64,000 nucleotides of DNA from Bacillus luti. GTDB lineage: Bacteria > Bacillota > Bacilli > Bacillales > Bacillaceae_G. The DNA lies in assembly GCF_001884105.1 (NCBI RefSeq), contig NZ_MACI01000026.1, forward strand, positions 28,062 to 92,061. The letters are read 5' to 3'. The first letter of the stretch is position 1, and the number at the start of each line of letters is the position of its first letter. The translations under genes and the position numbers were made by a program. This document shows positions 1 to 9,200 of this stretch, piece after piece. Under the pieces are notes generated by a model. The model saw nothing but the letters and a program-made list of their open reading frames with translations, ran no database searches and was not told the DNA's origin.

Positions 1-125
1 AACATACACACTACTCTTTCAAACACTCATCAAAAATTTATGGCATGTAAATTACCTTTTTATTCCCTAACACCCTTAATTGAGAATAAATATTAATTAA
101 ATTGGTATAAAGTTGGTTTATTCTC

Positions 126-155
126 TTGACAAAATAACCAATTCTATATGATAAT
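126..155 (+). promoter_or_regulatory. ahpC promoter (sigma-A type)
   Basis: TTGACA at 126-131 is followed after 18 bp by GATAAT at 150-155, giving a near-consensus housekeeping promoter about 100 bp upstream of ahpC. Nothing else in the first 250 bases looks like a gene. Confidence 0.65.
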
Positions 156-165
156 TAATATCGAA

Positions 166-180
166 TTAGAATTATTATAG
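166..180 (+). promoter_or_regulatory. PerR-box-like operator before ahpC
   Basis: The 15-mer TTAGAATTATTATAG matches 13 of 15 positions of the Bacillus Per box (TTATAATnATTATAA). It begins just downstream of the expected transcription start, a position where a repressor would block initiation. PerR control of ahpCF is established in B. subtilis; the site here is inferred from the sequence. Confidence 0.65.
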
Positions 181-253
181 TTAATTAAAAAATATATTTT
201 ATGAGCACACTATTTTTTGATGCTCACAACCAACATTTAGGAGGAATTTTAAT

Positions 254-817
254 ATGTTATTAATCGGCACAGAAGTAAAACCGTTTAAAGCTAATGCTTA
301 CCATAATGGAGAATTTATCCAAGTTACTGACGAAAGTTTAAAAGGAAAATGGAGTGTAGTTTGTTTCTACCCAGCTGACTTCACATTCGTTTGTCCAACT
401 GAACTTGAAGACTTACAAAACCAATACGCAACTCTTAAAGATTTAGGCGTTGAAGTATACTCTGTATCTACAGACACTCACTTCACTCACAAAGCATGGC
501 ATGATAGCTCAGAAACTATCGGCAAAATCGAGTACATCATGATTGGTGACCCAACTCGCACAATCACTACAAACTTCAACGTTTTAATGGAAGAAGAAGG
601 TCTTGCTGCTCGTGGTACATTCATCATCGATCCAGACGGCGTTATCCAATCTATGGAAATCAATGCTGACGGTATCGGCCGTGACGCAAGCATTCTTGTT
701 AACAAAATTAAAGCAGCTCAATACGTACGTAACAACCCAGGTGAAGTTTGCCCAGCTAAATGGCAAGAGGGTTCTGCTACACTTAAACCAAGCCTTGACC
801 TTGTAGGCAAAATCTAA
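254..817 (+). CDS. ahpC: Alkyl hydroperoxide reductase subunit C (AhpC peroxiredoxin)
   Basis: Typical 2-Cys peroxiredoxin of 187 residues, the usual AhpC length. The peroxidatic cysteine is C47 in the FVCPTE motif and the resolving cysteine is C166 in the EVCPAKW motif near the C-terminus. The protein reduces hydrogen peroxide, organic peroxides and peroxynitrite in the cytoplasm and is re-reduced by AhpF, encoded 14 bp downstream. An AGGAGG ribosome site lies 7-8 bases before the ATG. A Per-box-like operator upstream suggests peroxide induction through PerR. The identification is very secure. Confidence 0.98.
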   Translation: MLLIGTEVKPFKANAYHNGEFIQVTDESLKGKWSVVCFYPADFTFVCPTELEDLQNQYATLKDLGVEVYSVSTDTHFTHKAWHDSSETIGKIEYIMIGDPTRTITTNFNVLMEEEGLAARGTFIIDPDGVIQSMEINADGIGRDASILVNKIKAAQYVRNNPGEVCPAKWQEGSATLKPSLDLVGKI

Positions 818-831
818 GGAGTTCGATCAAA

Positions 832-2358
832 ATGATACTAGATGCAGATATAAAAACACAACTATCCCAATACCTTCAGTTAATGGAGAACGATATTTTA
901 CTTAAAGTAAGCGCAGGAGACGACAACGTATCTAAAGATATGTTAGCTCTAGTAGACGAATTAGCTACTATGTCATCTAAGATTACAGTAGAAAAAGTTG
1001 AATTAGAGAGAACACCAAGCTTTAGCGTAAACCGCCCTGGTGAAGACACTGGTGTCGTATTCGCTGGTATTCCATTAGGACACGAATTTACTTCATTAGT
1101 GTTAGCTTTACTACAAGTAAGTGGACGCGCTCCAAAAGTTGAACAAAAATTAATCGATCAAATTAAAAACATTCAAGGCGAATATCATTTTGAGTCTTAT
1201 ATCAGCCTAAGTTGTCATAACTGTCCTGATGTTGTACAAGCTCTTAACGTAATGAGCGTTCTTAACTCTGGTATTACACATACTATGATTGATGGCGCTG
1301 CATTCAAAGAGGAAGTAGAAAGCAAAGACATCATGGCAGTACCAACTGTTTATCTAAACGGCGAATCTTTCGGAAGCGGTCGTATGACACTTGAAGAAAT
1401 TTTAGCTAAAATGGGTAACGGTCCAGATGCATCAGAGCTTTCTGATAAAGATCCATACGATGTTCTTGTTGTTGGTGGCGGCCCTGCTGGTGCTAGTGCA
1501 GCAATTTATGCAGCACGTAAAGGCATCCGCACTGGTATCGTTGCTGAGCGCTTCGGTGGTCAAGTAATGGATACTATGGGCATTGAGAACTTCATCAGCG
1601 TAAAACGCACTGAAGGTCCTAAGCTAGTAGCAAGTCTTGAAGAGCACGTAAAAGAATACGACATCGATGTAATGAATCTACAACGTGCGAAACGTTTAGA
1701 GAAAAAAGAACTTATTGAAGTGGAACTTGAAAACGGCGCTATTCTGAAAAGTAAGAGCGTAATCGTTTCAACAGGTGCTCGCTGGCGTAACGTTGGCGTA
1801 CCAGGTGAAGCTGAGTTCAAAAATAAAGGTGTAGCATACTGCCCACACTGTGACGGTCCATTATTCACTGGAAAAGACGTAGCAGTTATCGGTGGCGGTA
1901 ACTCTGGTATCGAAGCAGCTATCGACTTAGCGGGTATCGTTAAGCACGTAACTGTTCTTGAGTTCATGCCAGAATTAAAAGCTGATGCTGTATTACAAGA
2001 GCGTCTTAACAGCTTACCAAACGTAACTGTTCTGAAAAACGTTCAAACGAAAGAAATTACTGGTACTGACAAAGTAAACGGTATTTCTTACATCGATCGT
2101 GAAACTGAAGAAGTTCATCACGTTGAATTACAAGGTGTATTCGTACAAATCGGTCTTGTGCCAAACACAGACTGGTTAGGCGAAACTGTTGAACGCGCTC
2201 GCGGTGAAATCGTAACAGACAAGCATGGCGCTACAAACGTACCAGGAGTGTTTGCTGCAGGTGACTGTACAAATAATCCGTACAAACAAATCATCATCTC
2301 TATGGGTTCAGGTGCAAACGCAGCTTTAGGTGCATTTGATTACTTAATCCGTAACTAA
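832..2358 (+). CDS. ahpF: Alkyl hydroperoxide reductase subunit F (NADH-dependent flavoprotein)
   Basis: The 508-residue electron donor for AhpC. The N-terminal tandem thioredoxin-fold domain carries a CHNC redox pair (C128, C131). A thioredoxin-reductase-like part follows, with an FAD-binding GGGPAG motif at about 215-220, a second disulfide CPHC (C337, C340) and an NAD(P)H-binding GGGNSG motif at about 354-359. Electrons pass from NADH through FAD and the two disulfides to AhpC. It is separated from ahpC by only 14 bp with its own GGAG site, so the two form an operon, closed by a strong terminator immediately after the stop. Confidence 0.98.
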   Translation: MILDADIKTQLSQYLQLMENDILLKVSAGDDNVSKDMLALVDELATMSSKITVEKVELERTPSFSVNRPGEDTGVVFAGIPLGHEFTSLVLALLQVSGRAPKVEQKLIDQIKNIQGEYHFESYISLSCHNCPDVVQALNVMSVLNSGITHTMIDGAAFKEEVESKDIMAVPTVYLNGESFGSGRMTLEEILAKMGNGPDASELSDKDPYDVLVVGGGPAGASAAIYAARKGIRTGIVAERFGGQVMDTMGIENFISVKRTEGPKLVASLEEHVKEYDIDVMNLQRAKRLEKKELIEVELENGAILKSKSVIVSTGARWRNVGVPGEAEFKNKGVAYCPHCDGPLFTGKDVAVIGGGNSGIEAAIDLAGIVKHVTVLEFMPELKADAVLQERLNSLPNVTVLKNVQTKEITGTDKVNGISYIDRETEEVHHVELQGVFVQIGLVPNTDWLGETVERARGEIVTDKHGATNVPGVFAAGDCTNNPYKQIIISMGSGANAALGAFDYLIRN

Positions 2359-2360
2359 TA

Positions 2361-2398
2361 AAAAAGACGCGCTACCAATAGGTTGCGCGTTTTTTTTA
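2361..2398 (+). terminator. ahpCF terminator
   Basis: GACGCGCTACC / GGTTGCGCG forms a GC-rich hairpin followed by eight T residues, three bases after the ahpF stop. It may also serve the convergent gene ending at 2399. Confidence 0.9.
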
Positions 2399-3145
2399 TT
2401 ACATTGTATGCAAATGGTCGTCAAATTCCTTCCAGCATATTAAATCATACGGTGGTTCTATATCTAATACTACATTTACATCTTCTGCTACTAATTGTAT
2501 TCTTTTTTCTGGGTTATCTCTTTTTCCTGAAGGATAAATAGCAAGCTTAATTATTTCCTGCTCTCCATCTTCATAAATCCTTTTCTTTAAATCTAATTGG
2601 TCAATTTGTTCTTTTGAAGGAATCTCTTTCCCTTCCCAATCACATATTTCAAATAGAGGATATCGATCCCCATACCACTGTTGAATAATCTCGATGACTT
2701 TCAGAATAATATACTTCCCCGATACTAATTTGTAACTAACAGCATCACCTGCTTTTAAAGAAGTATTTGCTATAAATCTCTTCGGTATTTTTTTAGCTTG
2801 TGGCTGCGGAGAGTGTAACTGTTCCCTAAGTTTATTTAAGACTACTTCACGTTTTCTCTGCAATTTAGGTTCAGCCTTCCACCGTGCTAAATCTTCACCA
2901 CCCTCTATTATTTGCAATGCCTCCTGTTTAACATTCTCTTGAAGCCTTCCTAACTTCCATTGTATGTAAGCAAATGCTAACCAAAAAACCAGTATTTCTT
3001 CATCATCTAGTTCAGTCTGATATTCCTCAATTACAATCCTACTTGCTTCTTCATTTGAATATTCATTTCCTAACAAATCCTTATAAATCAACTGAATATC
3101 TTTAGCGATATCATCTGATAATATCGCTACTCCCCAAGCCCCCAT
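2399..3145 (-). CDS. Hypothetical protein with DUF4259-like N-terminus
   Basis: A 248-residue soluble protein without signal peptide or membrane segment. The first residues (MGAWGVAILSDD) and the following helical region resemble the N-terminus of DUF4259 proteins, which typically start MGAWG. The C-terminal half, from about residue 130, is rich in beta-type sequence with charged segments and resembles no family I can name. The start follows a GGAGTG site that overlaps the stop of the methyltransferase gene upstream, and only 3 bp separate the two, so they are co-transcribed. No function can be assigned. Confidence 0.75.
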   Translation of the reverse strand: MGAWGVAILSDDIAKDIQLIYKDLLGNEYSNEEASRIVIEEYQTELDDEEILVFWLAFAYIQWKLGRLQENVKQEALQIIEGGEDLARWKAEPKLQRKREVVLNKLREQLHSPQPQAKKIPKRFIANTSLKAGDAVSYKLVSGKYIILKVIEIIQQWYGDRYPLFEICDWEGKEIPSKEQIDQLDLKKRIYEDGEQEIIKLAIYPSGKRDNPEKRIQLVAEDVNVVLDIEPPYDLICWKEFDDHLHTM

Positions 3146-3148
3146 ACA

Positions 3149-3757
3149 CTAGCACTCCAATCTATAAACTAAAAACCGCTCATTCCCATTCTTCTCATAA
3201 GCACCTGGCAACCTTACTTCCTTCTTCAATTCAAACGCAGTCTGATTCTCCAAGAAGAAAATATAATCTTCAGAAGGGTAGTATAAAATAATATCCACTT
3301 CTCTCCCCGTTTCTTCTACCGAAAGCAAAATGTTATTTACTACGTTCATAAACACTTGTACTGAAAACGGATTAAAGAAATAAAATCGGTTATCACGTGG
3401 ATCAATTTCATATTCCTGTGCTAAACAGCATTCAAACCCAATTTTATCTTTACTGTTTCGTGCCTTTCGCGCATACCGATCACGATTAACCATCGCTTCG
3501 TTATAAAACTCTTCATTCATTTCAATTCCAACGGCTGAAGCACCACACTTATGGTGCATGTAAAAGTTTAATCTTCCTTTCCCGCATCCAAAGTCTACAA
3601 TTCGGTCGCTACTTCTTATTTCATATTGATTCAATAACTCATCTAATCCGCTATATGGCGTCGGTTCATATCGGTGATAGTGCATAGACTTGTTAAATCC
3701 TTTTTGCTCACCGACTGTTTTTATATTTAAAACTGCATCATAATATTGTTCGTTCAT
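3149..3757 (-). CDS. Class I SAM-dependent methyltransferase
   Basis: A 202-residue protein with the glycine-rich SAM-binding motif DFGCGKG (about 55-61), followed by an acidic residue at the end of strand 2 (GIEMNEEF), the layout of a Rossmann-fold class I methyltransferase. An FFNPF segment at about 131-135 sits where motif IV normally lies. Similar small methyltransferases are common in Bacillus, but the substrate cannot be told from the sequence. It is the first gene of a two-gene minus-strand unit with the hypothetical gene ending at 2399. An AGGAGA-type site precedes the ATG. Confidence 0.85.
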   Translation of the reverse strand: MNEQYYDAVLNIKTVGEQKGFNKSMHYHRYEPTPYSGLDELLNQYEIRSSDRIVDFGCGKGRLNFYMHHKCGASAVGIEMNEEFYNEAMVNRDRYARKARNSKDKIGFECCLAQEYEIDPRDNRFYFFNPFSVQVFMNVVNNILLSVEETGREVDIILYYPSEDYIFFLENQTAFELKKEVRLPGAYEKNGNERFLVYRLEC

Positions 3758-3890
3758 TGATTTTCTCCTATTAAGAAATGGTACTTATTATTATACACCA
3801 TGAACTAGAGAGCAATTTTTTATCGACTTAATTGATACGTGAAATTATATAGGTGATTTTTTCAATATATCGACGTTTCGACAATTCACA

Positions 3891-3919
3891 ACAAAAAACA
3901 GGAGCTCTCTAGCCCCTGT
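3891..3919 (-). terminator. Terminator of the M20 amidohydrolase gene
   Basis: On the minus strand an imperfect hairpin (ACAGGGGCT / AGCTCCTGT) is followed by TTTTTTGTT. Its upstream arm overlaps the last codons of the gene ending at 3909. Confidence 0.65.
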
Positions 3920-5024
3920 CCTCTAACACTTTCAATACCGTTTGTTTCAATATTTCTACCCCATCCATAATACAACTATGATCAAACTTCATATACGGAT
4001 GGTGTAATCCAGGTTGTAAGTTTGCCCCTAGTCCAAGCATAACTGCTTTTAAATGCGGTCTCTTCACTGTGTAGTAATGGAAATCATCGCTTCCTGTCGT
4101 ATAGAGTGGTCCTGTACATCTCTCTTCCCCATACACTTCGATAATACCTTTGCGCATATAACGCTCTGCTTCTTCTGATACTTCTGCTCCTGGGGCAAGA
4201 TCAATCCATTCGTATGAAGTTTTTGATCCCATCGATGCAGCAGATTCTATTACACACTCTATCTTTTTCTTTAATTCTTGTAATAGCACATTACTCTCTG
4301 CTCTGACATCTAAGCTGAAATGACCGTTACCTGGAATAATATTTAGATTATCACCACCAGCTTGGCACCTCGTCATTTTCACTGAATATGAACTTTGCGG
4401 TGGTAACCATATATTTTTCAAACCGATATTAATCATAGAAATGACATCAATGGCATTCACACCTTGGTGGGGTCTTGCACCATGTGCGTCTTCCCCATGA
4501 ATTGTTCCCTCTAAAAATCCGGCTGCTCCGTGACGAATAGATGGGGCAGCTTGTTTCAAAGGTAGTTCTTCAATCGGCCTTAAATGAACACCAAATAAGA
4601 AATCAGCATCATCCACAGCGCCTTTCTCTACCATCTTTAAAGAGCCATTTCCTTTTTCCTCTGCCGGCTGAAAAATAAATCGAACCGTACCGCTTTTCCA
4701 TCTCATATTCTTTAATTGTAAAATAAGCCCCATTACAATTGTCATATGAGCATCGTGACCACACGAATGATTCGCCTTAAATTCTCCATTCACTTCTTGC
4801 CAAAGTGCATCCATATCAGCACGAATTGCGATAACCGGATTCCCAGTACCAATCTCAGCGATTACACCTGGGCAATCATCAAATATTTTATATGAAATTC
4901 CTTCTTCTTTTAAAAAGTTAGTAATATATGCTGTCGTTTCATACTCTTTCCAACTCACTTCAGGGTTTTCATGTAAATGCTGAAAAATTTCCGTTAAACG
5001 CTCTTGTAGTTCTAATGTTTTCAA
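3909..5024 (-). CDS. M20 family N-acyl-amino-acid amidohydrolase
   Basis: Zinc amidohydrolase of the M20D type, about 371 residues. Visible motifs are RADMDA (about 69-74), CGHDAH (about 88-93, metal ligands) and PAEEKG (about 120-125, catalytic glutamate), with a HHPYMKFD segment near the C-terminus. The open frame extends to 5051, but the best ribosome site (GGGAAGGAG) lies inside that extension, so I place the start at a TTG at 5024. Family members cleave N-acyl amino acids or short peptides. Given the neighbouring racemase and GNAT genes, hydrolysis of N-succinyl-L-amino acids is a good inference. The gene is divergent from the antiporter gene. Confidence 0.88.
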   Translation of the reverse strand: MKTLELQERLTEIFQHLHENPEVSWKEYETTAYITNFLKEEGISYKIFDDCPGVIAEIGTGNPVIAIRADMDALWQEVNGEFKANHSCGHDAHMTIVMGLILQLKNMRWKSGTVRFIFQPAEEKGNGSLKMVEKGAVDDADFLFGVHLRPIEELPLKQAAPSIRHGAAGFLEGTIHGEDAHGARPHQGVNAIDVISMINIGLKNIWLPPQSSYSVKMTRCQAGGDNLNIIPGNGHFSLDVRAESNVLLQELKKKIECVIESAASMGSKTSYEWIDLAPGAEVSEEAERYMRKGIIEVYGEERCTGPLYTTGSDDFHYYTVKRPHLKAVMLGLGANLQPGLHHPYMKFDHSCIMDGVEILKQTVLKVLEDRG

Positions 5025-5205
5025 AGCTACATTCTCCTTCCCAAATTCCAAAGCAATCAGGTTAATTATACTTATGAAAAACAGATGTTTTTATGAACAT
5101 ATTGAATTTTAAGAAAAAAGTCAATTGTTTATTTTCAGTTACTATTAATAACTCATTTCCACTCAATTTATGCAGAAAGAACATTCGTTATTTTCTGTTT
5201 TTTTA

Positions 5206-5235
5206 TTGACGCTCACATCAATTTTTAGTTATTAT
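5206..5235 (+). promoter_or_regulatory. Probable promoter of the NhaC-type antiporter gene
   Basis: TTGACG at 5206-5211 and TATTAT at 5230-5235 with an 18-bp spacer. The predicted start, near 5242, lies at the edge of the candidate operator 5242-5262. Confidence 0.5.
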
Positions 5236-5241
5236 AATTTA

Positions 5242-5262
5242 ATAACGTCTATTTTGCGACAA
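5242..5262 (+). promoter_or_regulatory. Candidate operator shared with 8007-8027
   Basis: The 21-mer beginning ATAACGTCTATTTTGCGAC matches 16 of 21 positions of a second site in the other intergenic region of this cluster. It overlaps the predicted transcription start of the antiporter gene, as expected for a repressor site. Binding by the winged-helix regulator encoded at 6712-7983 is inference. Confidence 0.4.
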
Positions 5263-5301
5263 TTCTAAAAATACAAAACATACATAATGAGGAGGCAGTT
5301 T

Positions 5302-6723
5302 ATGAAAAAAGAAATACCTTTTGGAGTAGCAATAATCCCTATTATCATTACAGTTGCAGTTATGATGGTTACAATTGTTGTATTAAAACAAAGCCCTCAC
5401 GTCCCACTTATTATCGGCACAACCGTTGCTTCTATCGTCGCTTGGCGCTATGGCTACAAATGGAACGATCTTGAAGAAGCAATGTATAAAGGAATTCGTC
5501 TTGCATTACCCGCTATCGTTATCATTATTCTTGTAGGTTTAACGATTGGTGCTTGGATTGGCGGTGGAATTGTCGCAACAATGATTTATTACGGTTTAAA
5601 ACTTTTAACTCCATCACTATTTTTAGTTTCAATTACCGTGATTTGTTCTATCGTTGCGTTAGCAATCGGTAGCTCCTGGTCTACAATGGGAACAATCGGC
5701 GTTGCTGGAATGGGTATTGGCCTAAGTATGGGAATCCCAGCTCCAATGGTTGCTGGTGCCATTATTTCAGGCTCTTATTTCGGCGATAAAATGTCACCGC
5801 TTTCAGACACAACAAACTTAGCCGCAGGATTAACAAATACAGATTTATTCGCGCATATCCGTCATATGTTATTTACTACAATCCCAGGTTTAATTATTAC
5901 TCTTATCGTCTATGCGTTCTTAGGAAGAAGCTTCGGCGAGAACAATATTGATGCAAAAAGCATCGATCAAACGTTACAAGTCTTGCAACAAAACTTTGTT
6001 ATCTCACCTTTCCTATTAATCATACCCGTAGTCGTTATGGTATTGGTCGCTAAAAAAGTGCCAGCTATACCAGCTATTCTCGTAGGTATTATTTTAGGAT
6101 TTCTATCACAAGTCTTTATTCAAGGCGGTTCTGTCTCAGCCTCTGTCGGTGCACTCCAAGCTGGATTTGTCATAGACACTGGAAACAAGCTAGTAGACGA
6201 ACTATTTAACCGCGGTGGCTTAGATTCGATGATGAATACAGTTTCTATGACAATTGTCGCTATGACTTTCGGCGGAGTATTAGAACATACCGGGATTCTT
6301 CGCTCAATTGTAAATCAAATTTTAAAATTAGCGACATCAGCAAAGGGACTTATCGCCTCTACTATCGCATCTTGCTTTGCAACGAACCTTACTTGCTCTG
6401 AACAATATATTTCGATTGTTGTTCCTTCAAGAATGTACGCAAATGCATACACTGAAAAAGGACTACATTCTAAAAATTTATCCAGAGCATTAGAAGATGG
6501 CGGAACATTAACTTCTGTTTTCGTTCCTTGGAATACGTGCGGTGTATTTATACTCGCAACACTTGGAGTAGGCGCATTCGAATATGCTCCTTATGCTATA
6601 TTGAATTTCATCGTACCTATTATCTCCATTATTTACGGCATAACCGGTCTTACAATTACGAAACTATCAGACATTGAAAAAGCAGAACTAATAAAGAAAC
6701 AAAAAGCTCAACTAGAAGCTTAA
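5302..6723 (+). CDS. NhaC family Na+/H+ antiporter-like transporter
   Basis: A polytopic membrane protein of 473 residues with about 11-12 hydrophobic segments, in the size range of NhaC antiporters. Characteristic stretches are GSYFGDKMSPLSDTTNLAAG (about 160-180) and GGTLTSVFVPWNTCGV near residue 410. I place the start at the ATG at 5302 because GAGGAGG precedes it at the right distance; an upstream in-frame ATG at 5287 has no site. NhaC relatives often carry amino acids or organic acids in exchange for sodium or protons. Within a cluster for N-acyl-amino-acid metabolism, substrate uptake is a plausible role. The gene ends 12 bp inside the convergent regulator gene. Confidence 0.85.
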   Translation: MKKEIPFGVAIIPIIITVAVMMVTIVVLKQSPHVPLIIGTTVASIVAWRYGYKWNDLEEAMYKGIRLALPAIVIIILVGLTIGAWIGGGIVATMIYYGLKLLTPSLFLVSITVICSIVALAIGSSWSTMGTIGVAGMGIGLSMGIPAPMVAGAIISGSYFGDKMSPLSDTTNLAAGLTNTDLFAHIRHMLFTTIPGLIITLIVYAFLGRSFGENNIDAKSIDQTLQVLQQNFVISPFLLIIPVVVMVLVAKKVPAIPAILVGIILGFLSQVFIQGGSVSASVGALQAGFVIDTGNKLVDELFNRGGLDSMMNTVSMTIVAMTFGGVLEHTGILRSIVNQILKLATSAKGLIASTIASCFATNLTCSEQYISIVVPSRMYANAYTEKGLHSKNLSRALEDGGTLTSVFVPWNTCGVFILATLGVGAFEYAPYAILNFIVPIISIIYGITGLTITKLSDIEKAELIKKQKAQLEA

Positions 6724-7983
6724 AAATAGCGGTAAATTCAGTTCATATATTGCGCGAGGACGCCCTTGTTGATAGGGCATTTCCTCGCCGCAAATATGGG
6801 CATACCCATAATCAACTAATTTCTTTAGCAACCTTTCTGTTGATCGCCGCGTCACTTGTAAGTACTCAGAAAGATCTGCTGCTGTAAATTTCAATGATGG
6901 GTGTGATTGACTAAACTGAATAATTTTTGACAAGTTTGCTGGACTAAGCTTCGTTTCCTTCGCTATTTTCATTAATTCTGGGTTAGCATTTTTCAAACTT
7001 TGTACTCTCTGTTCTTTCGGAAATGGACCAAATAGTTCCTTCTCACTAGTTAGTATATAAAAACAATGATCTATTGGATTATTCTTCGCGAAATCTTGAG
7101 CGATTTTAGCATTTTGCTCCGCTTCTTTCACAGTTTTCCCGTAACCAAACCCAATAGCTATCCTACCTTCTATACTCATAAATATGTTATCTATCATATT
7201 TGTTTTTATACTCGATTCAATATCACCACGAGTCGTATACAAAATAAATGTCATTTCATCAACTTGTTTAAATGAACCACGTAATTCTTTTGAAACTACA
7301 TTTAATTGTTCAAGCGAGCTTTCTTGTATCTCCATAAAGGATATAATACAAGCACCAACAGTTGCTGAATGGCTTTTTGCTAACTCGGCTTTTATTTTTG
7401 CATCTTTTAACCCATGTATAATGGATTGCGTCGGATCTATCATACGCTCTGAAGGGATACCTATTTTTTGAAGCTCATCATAAACAGCGTGAATACTAGT
7501 TAAAGCTAGATCCGAATCTCCTGATTGATACTTAGCTACATGGAAATCGATGACTCTATTTATTTCGTCTTTACTCCACAACATATTTTCATAATCCATC
7601 ACTTGTGGCTTTTCTTTCAAACCAATATCGTGGAATACATTTGTAATAAACGAACGATCTACTAAATCAATTGAAATTTTATGAGGTTGAATGCTTTGAT
7701 GATATATTATAGAAAGGAGTGAAGATGCAACCGTTGTCTCGTCTTGTTGTAGGTACGTACTTGGAATTCGTAATTGTTCTCTTATTTCTTTTGCCATATA
7801 ATAAGGTAGGGCACCCGAGAAAAAGATAACATCACAAGGTTTTAAACGCTTTAATATTTCAGAAGATTCAGCCGGATGAAGGTAAATATATGGATCAATC
7901 TCTATTTCTTCTAATTTATGAGCAATAGGTAAAAGATTCTCCATAAACTCCTTTGAACCGACAACTGCAATTTTTATTATCAT
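6712..7983 (-). CDS. Transcriptional regulator with C-terminal winged helix and GGDEF-like region
   Basis: A 423-residue cytoplasmic protein. The N-terminal ~110 residues look like a Rossmann-type sensor with the spacing of periplasmic-binding or PrpR-N folds (AVVGSKEFMENLLPIAHKL at the start). A central segment at about 200-310, including IGFGYGKTVKEAEQNA, resembles a degenerate GGDEF/GTP-cyclohydrolase-III fold without a catalytic GGDEF signature. The C-terminal ~70 residues (SEYLQVTRRSTERLLKKL) form a winged helix-turn-helix. Flanked by the antiporter and racemase genes, it is probably their local regulator. A good AAGGAG site precedes the ATG. The effector is unknown. Confidence 0.8.
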   Translation of the reverse strand: MIIKIAVVGSKEFMENLLPIAHKLEEIEIDPYIYLHPAESSEILKRLKPCDVIFFSGALPYYMAKEIREQLRIPSTYLQQDETTVASSLLSIIYHQSIQPHKISIDLVDRSFITNVFHDIGLKEKPQVMDYENMLWSKDEINRVIDFHVAKYQSGDSDLALTSIHAVYDELQKIGIPSERMIDPTQSIIHGLKDAKIKAELAKSHSATVGACIISFMEIQESSLEQLNVVSKELRGSFKQVDEMTFILYTTRGDIESSIKTNMIDNIFMSIEGRIAIGFGYGKTVKEAEQNAKIAQDFAKNNPIDHCFYILTSEKELFGPFPKEQRVQSLKNANPELMKIAKETKLSPANLSKIIQFSQSHPSLKFTAADLSEYLQVTRRSTERLLKKLVDYGYAHICGEEMPYQQGRPRAIYELNLPLFLSF

Positions 7984-8006
7984 TTTCTCTAACTCCTTAT
8001 CATTAA

Positions 8007-8027
8007 TTAACGACTATTTAACGTCAA
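8007..8027 (+). promoter_or_regulatory. Candidate operator shared with 5242-5262
   Basis: A 21-mer beginning TTAACGACTATTTAACGTC, in the 93-bp region between the divergent regulator and racemase genes. It contains two TTAACG half sites and matches the site before the antiporter gene at 16 of 21 positions. It could control both the regulator and the racemase-GNAT unit. Confidence 0.4.
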
Positions 8028-8076
8028 CTATATCAAATGTACAAAACTATTGTAAACAGGAAGGGGTCTTTATTCA

Positions 8077-9186
8077 ATGAAAATTACAGCTATTCATCTT
8101 TACGCAATTCGTTTACCACTTCGCGATCCGTTTGTTATTAGTTATGGTTCTTATTCTGATATGCCTTCTATTATCGTCAAAATGGAAACTGATGAAGGCA
8201 TTATCGGTTACGGTGAAGGCGTCGCTGATGATCACGTTACAGGTGAATCATGGGAAAGTACTTTCCATACTTTAAAACATACGCTAGCTCCTGCTCTTAT
8301 CGGACAAAATCCAATGAATATCGAAAAAATACACGATATGATGGACAATACAATTTACGGTGTTCCAACAGCGAAAGCTGCAATTGATATTGCTTGTTTT
8401 GATATAATGGGCAAAAAATTAAATCAACCTGTATATCAATTAATTGGCGGGCGCTACCATGATGAGTTCCCCGTTACTCACGTCTTAAGCATCGCTGCTC
8501 CAGAAAATATGGCTGAAGAAGCTGCTTCTATGATTCAAAAAGGTTACCAATCTTTCAAAATGAAAGTCGGTACAAATGTAAAAGAAGATGTAAAACGAAT
8601 TGAAGCGGTGCGTGAACGTGTAGGAAATGACATCGCGATTCGCGTTGATGTAAACCAAGGTTGGAAAAATAGCGCCAACACATTAACGGCACTTCGTTCA
8701 TTAGGACATTTAAACATTGACTGGATTGAGCAACCTGTTATCGCCGACGATATTGACGCAATGGCTCATATTCGTTCTAAAACAGACCTTCCACTTATGG
8801 TTGATGAAGGGTTAAAAGGTTCTCGTGAAATGCGCCAAATCATTAAATTAGACGCAGCTGATAAAGTGAATATAAAACTAATGAAATGCGGCGGCATATA
8901 TCCTGCCGTAAAACTTGCTCATCAAGCTGAAATGGCCGGCATTGAATGCCAAGTGGGATCAATGGTCGAATCATCCGTTGCCTCTTCCGCAGGATTCCAT
9001 GTCGCTTTCTCAAAGAAAATCATTACGAGCGTTGAGCTAACAGGGCCATTAAAATTTACGAAAGACATTGGTAACTTACATTACGACGTGCCATTCATTC
9101 GTTTAAACGAAAAGCCAGGACTAGGTATTGAAATAAATGAAGATACCCTGCAAGAACTAACCGTCTTTCAAGACGTTGTACGCTAA
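8077..9186 (+). CDS. N-succinyl-Arg/Lys racemase (enolase superfamily; often annotated dipeptide epimerase)
   Basis: A 369-residue member of the muconate-lactonizing subgroup of the enolase superfamily. The capping domain spans about 1-125. The barrel carries the KMK acid/base motif (K161, K163), metal ligands D191 (DVNQGW), E218 (WIEQP) and D243 (MVDEG), and the opposing lysine at about K267. It would commonly be called L-Ala-D/L-Glu epimerase. However, the divergent B. cereus ATCC 14579 member (BC0371, as I recall it) was shown biochemically and structurally to be an N-succinyl-Arg/Lys racemase, and this gene's location and sequence appear to match it. The downstream GNAT gene starts 14 bp later. 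The match was recalled, not searched. Confidence 0.85.
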   Translation: MKITAIHLYAIRLPLRDPFVISYGSYSDMPSIIVKMETDEGIIGYGEGVADDHVTGESWESTFHTLKHTLAPALIGQNPMNIEKIHDMMDNTIYGVPTAKAAIDIACFDIMGKKLNQPVYQLIGGRYHDEFPVTHVLSIAAPENMAEEAASMIQKGYQSFKMKVGTNVKEDVKRIEAVRERVGNDIAIRVDVNQGWKNSANTLTALRSLGHLNIDWIEQPVIADDIDAMAHIRSKTDLPLMVDEGLKGSREMRQIIKLDAADKVNIKLMKCGGIYPAVKLAHQAEMAGIECQVGSMVESSVASSAGFHVAFSKKIITSVELTGPLKFTKDIGNLHYDVPFIRLNEKPGLGIEINEDTLQELTVFQDVVR

Positions 9187-9200
9187 AGGAGGACTCATAC

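Noticed and set aside
8077-9186. L-Ala-D/L-Glu epimerase as the function
   Set aside because: The B. cereus member of this divergent group was shown to be an N-succinyl-Arg/Lys racemase, and the neighbours fit that better; not finally proven for this sequence.
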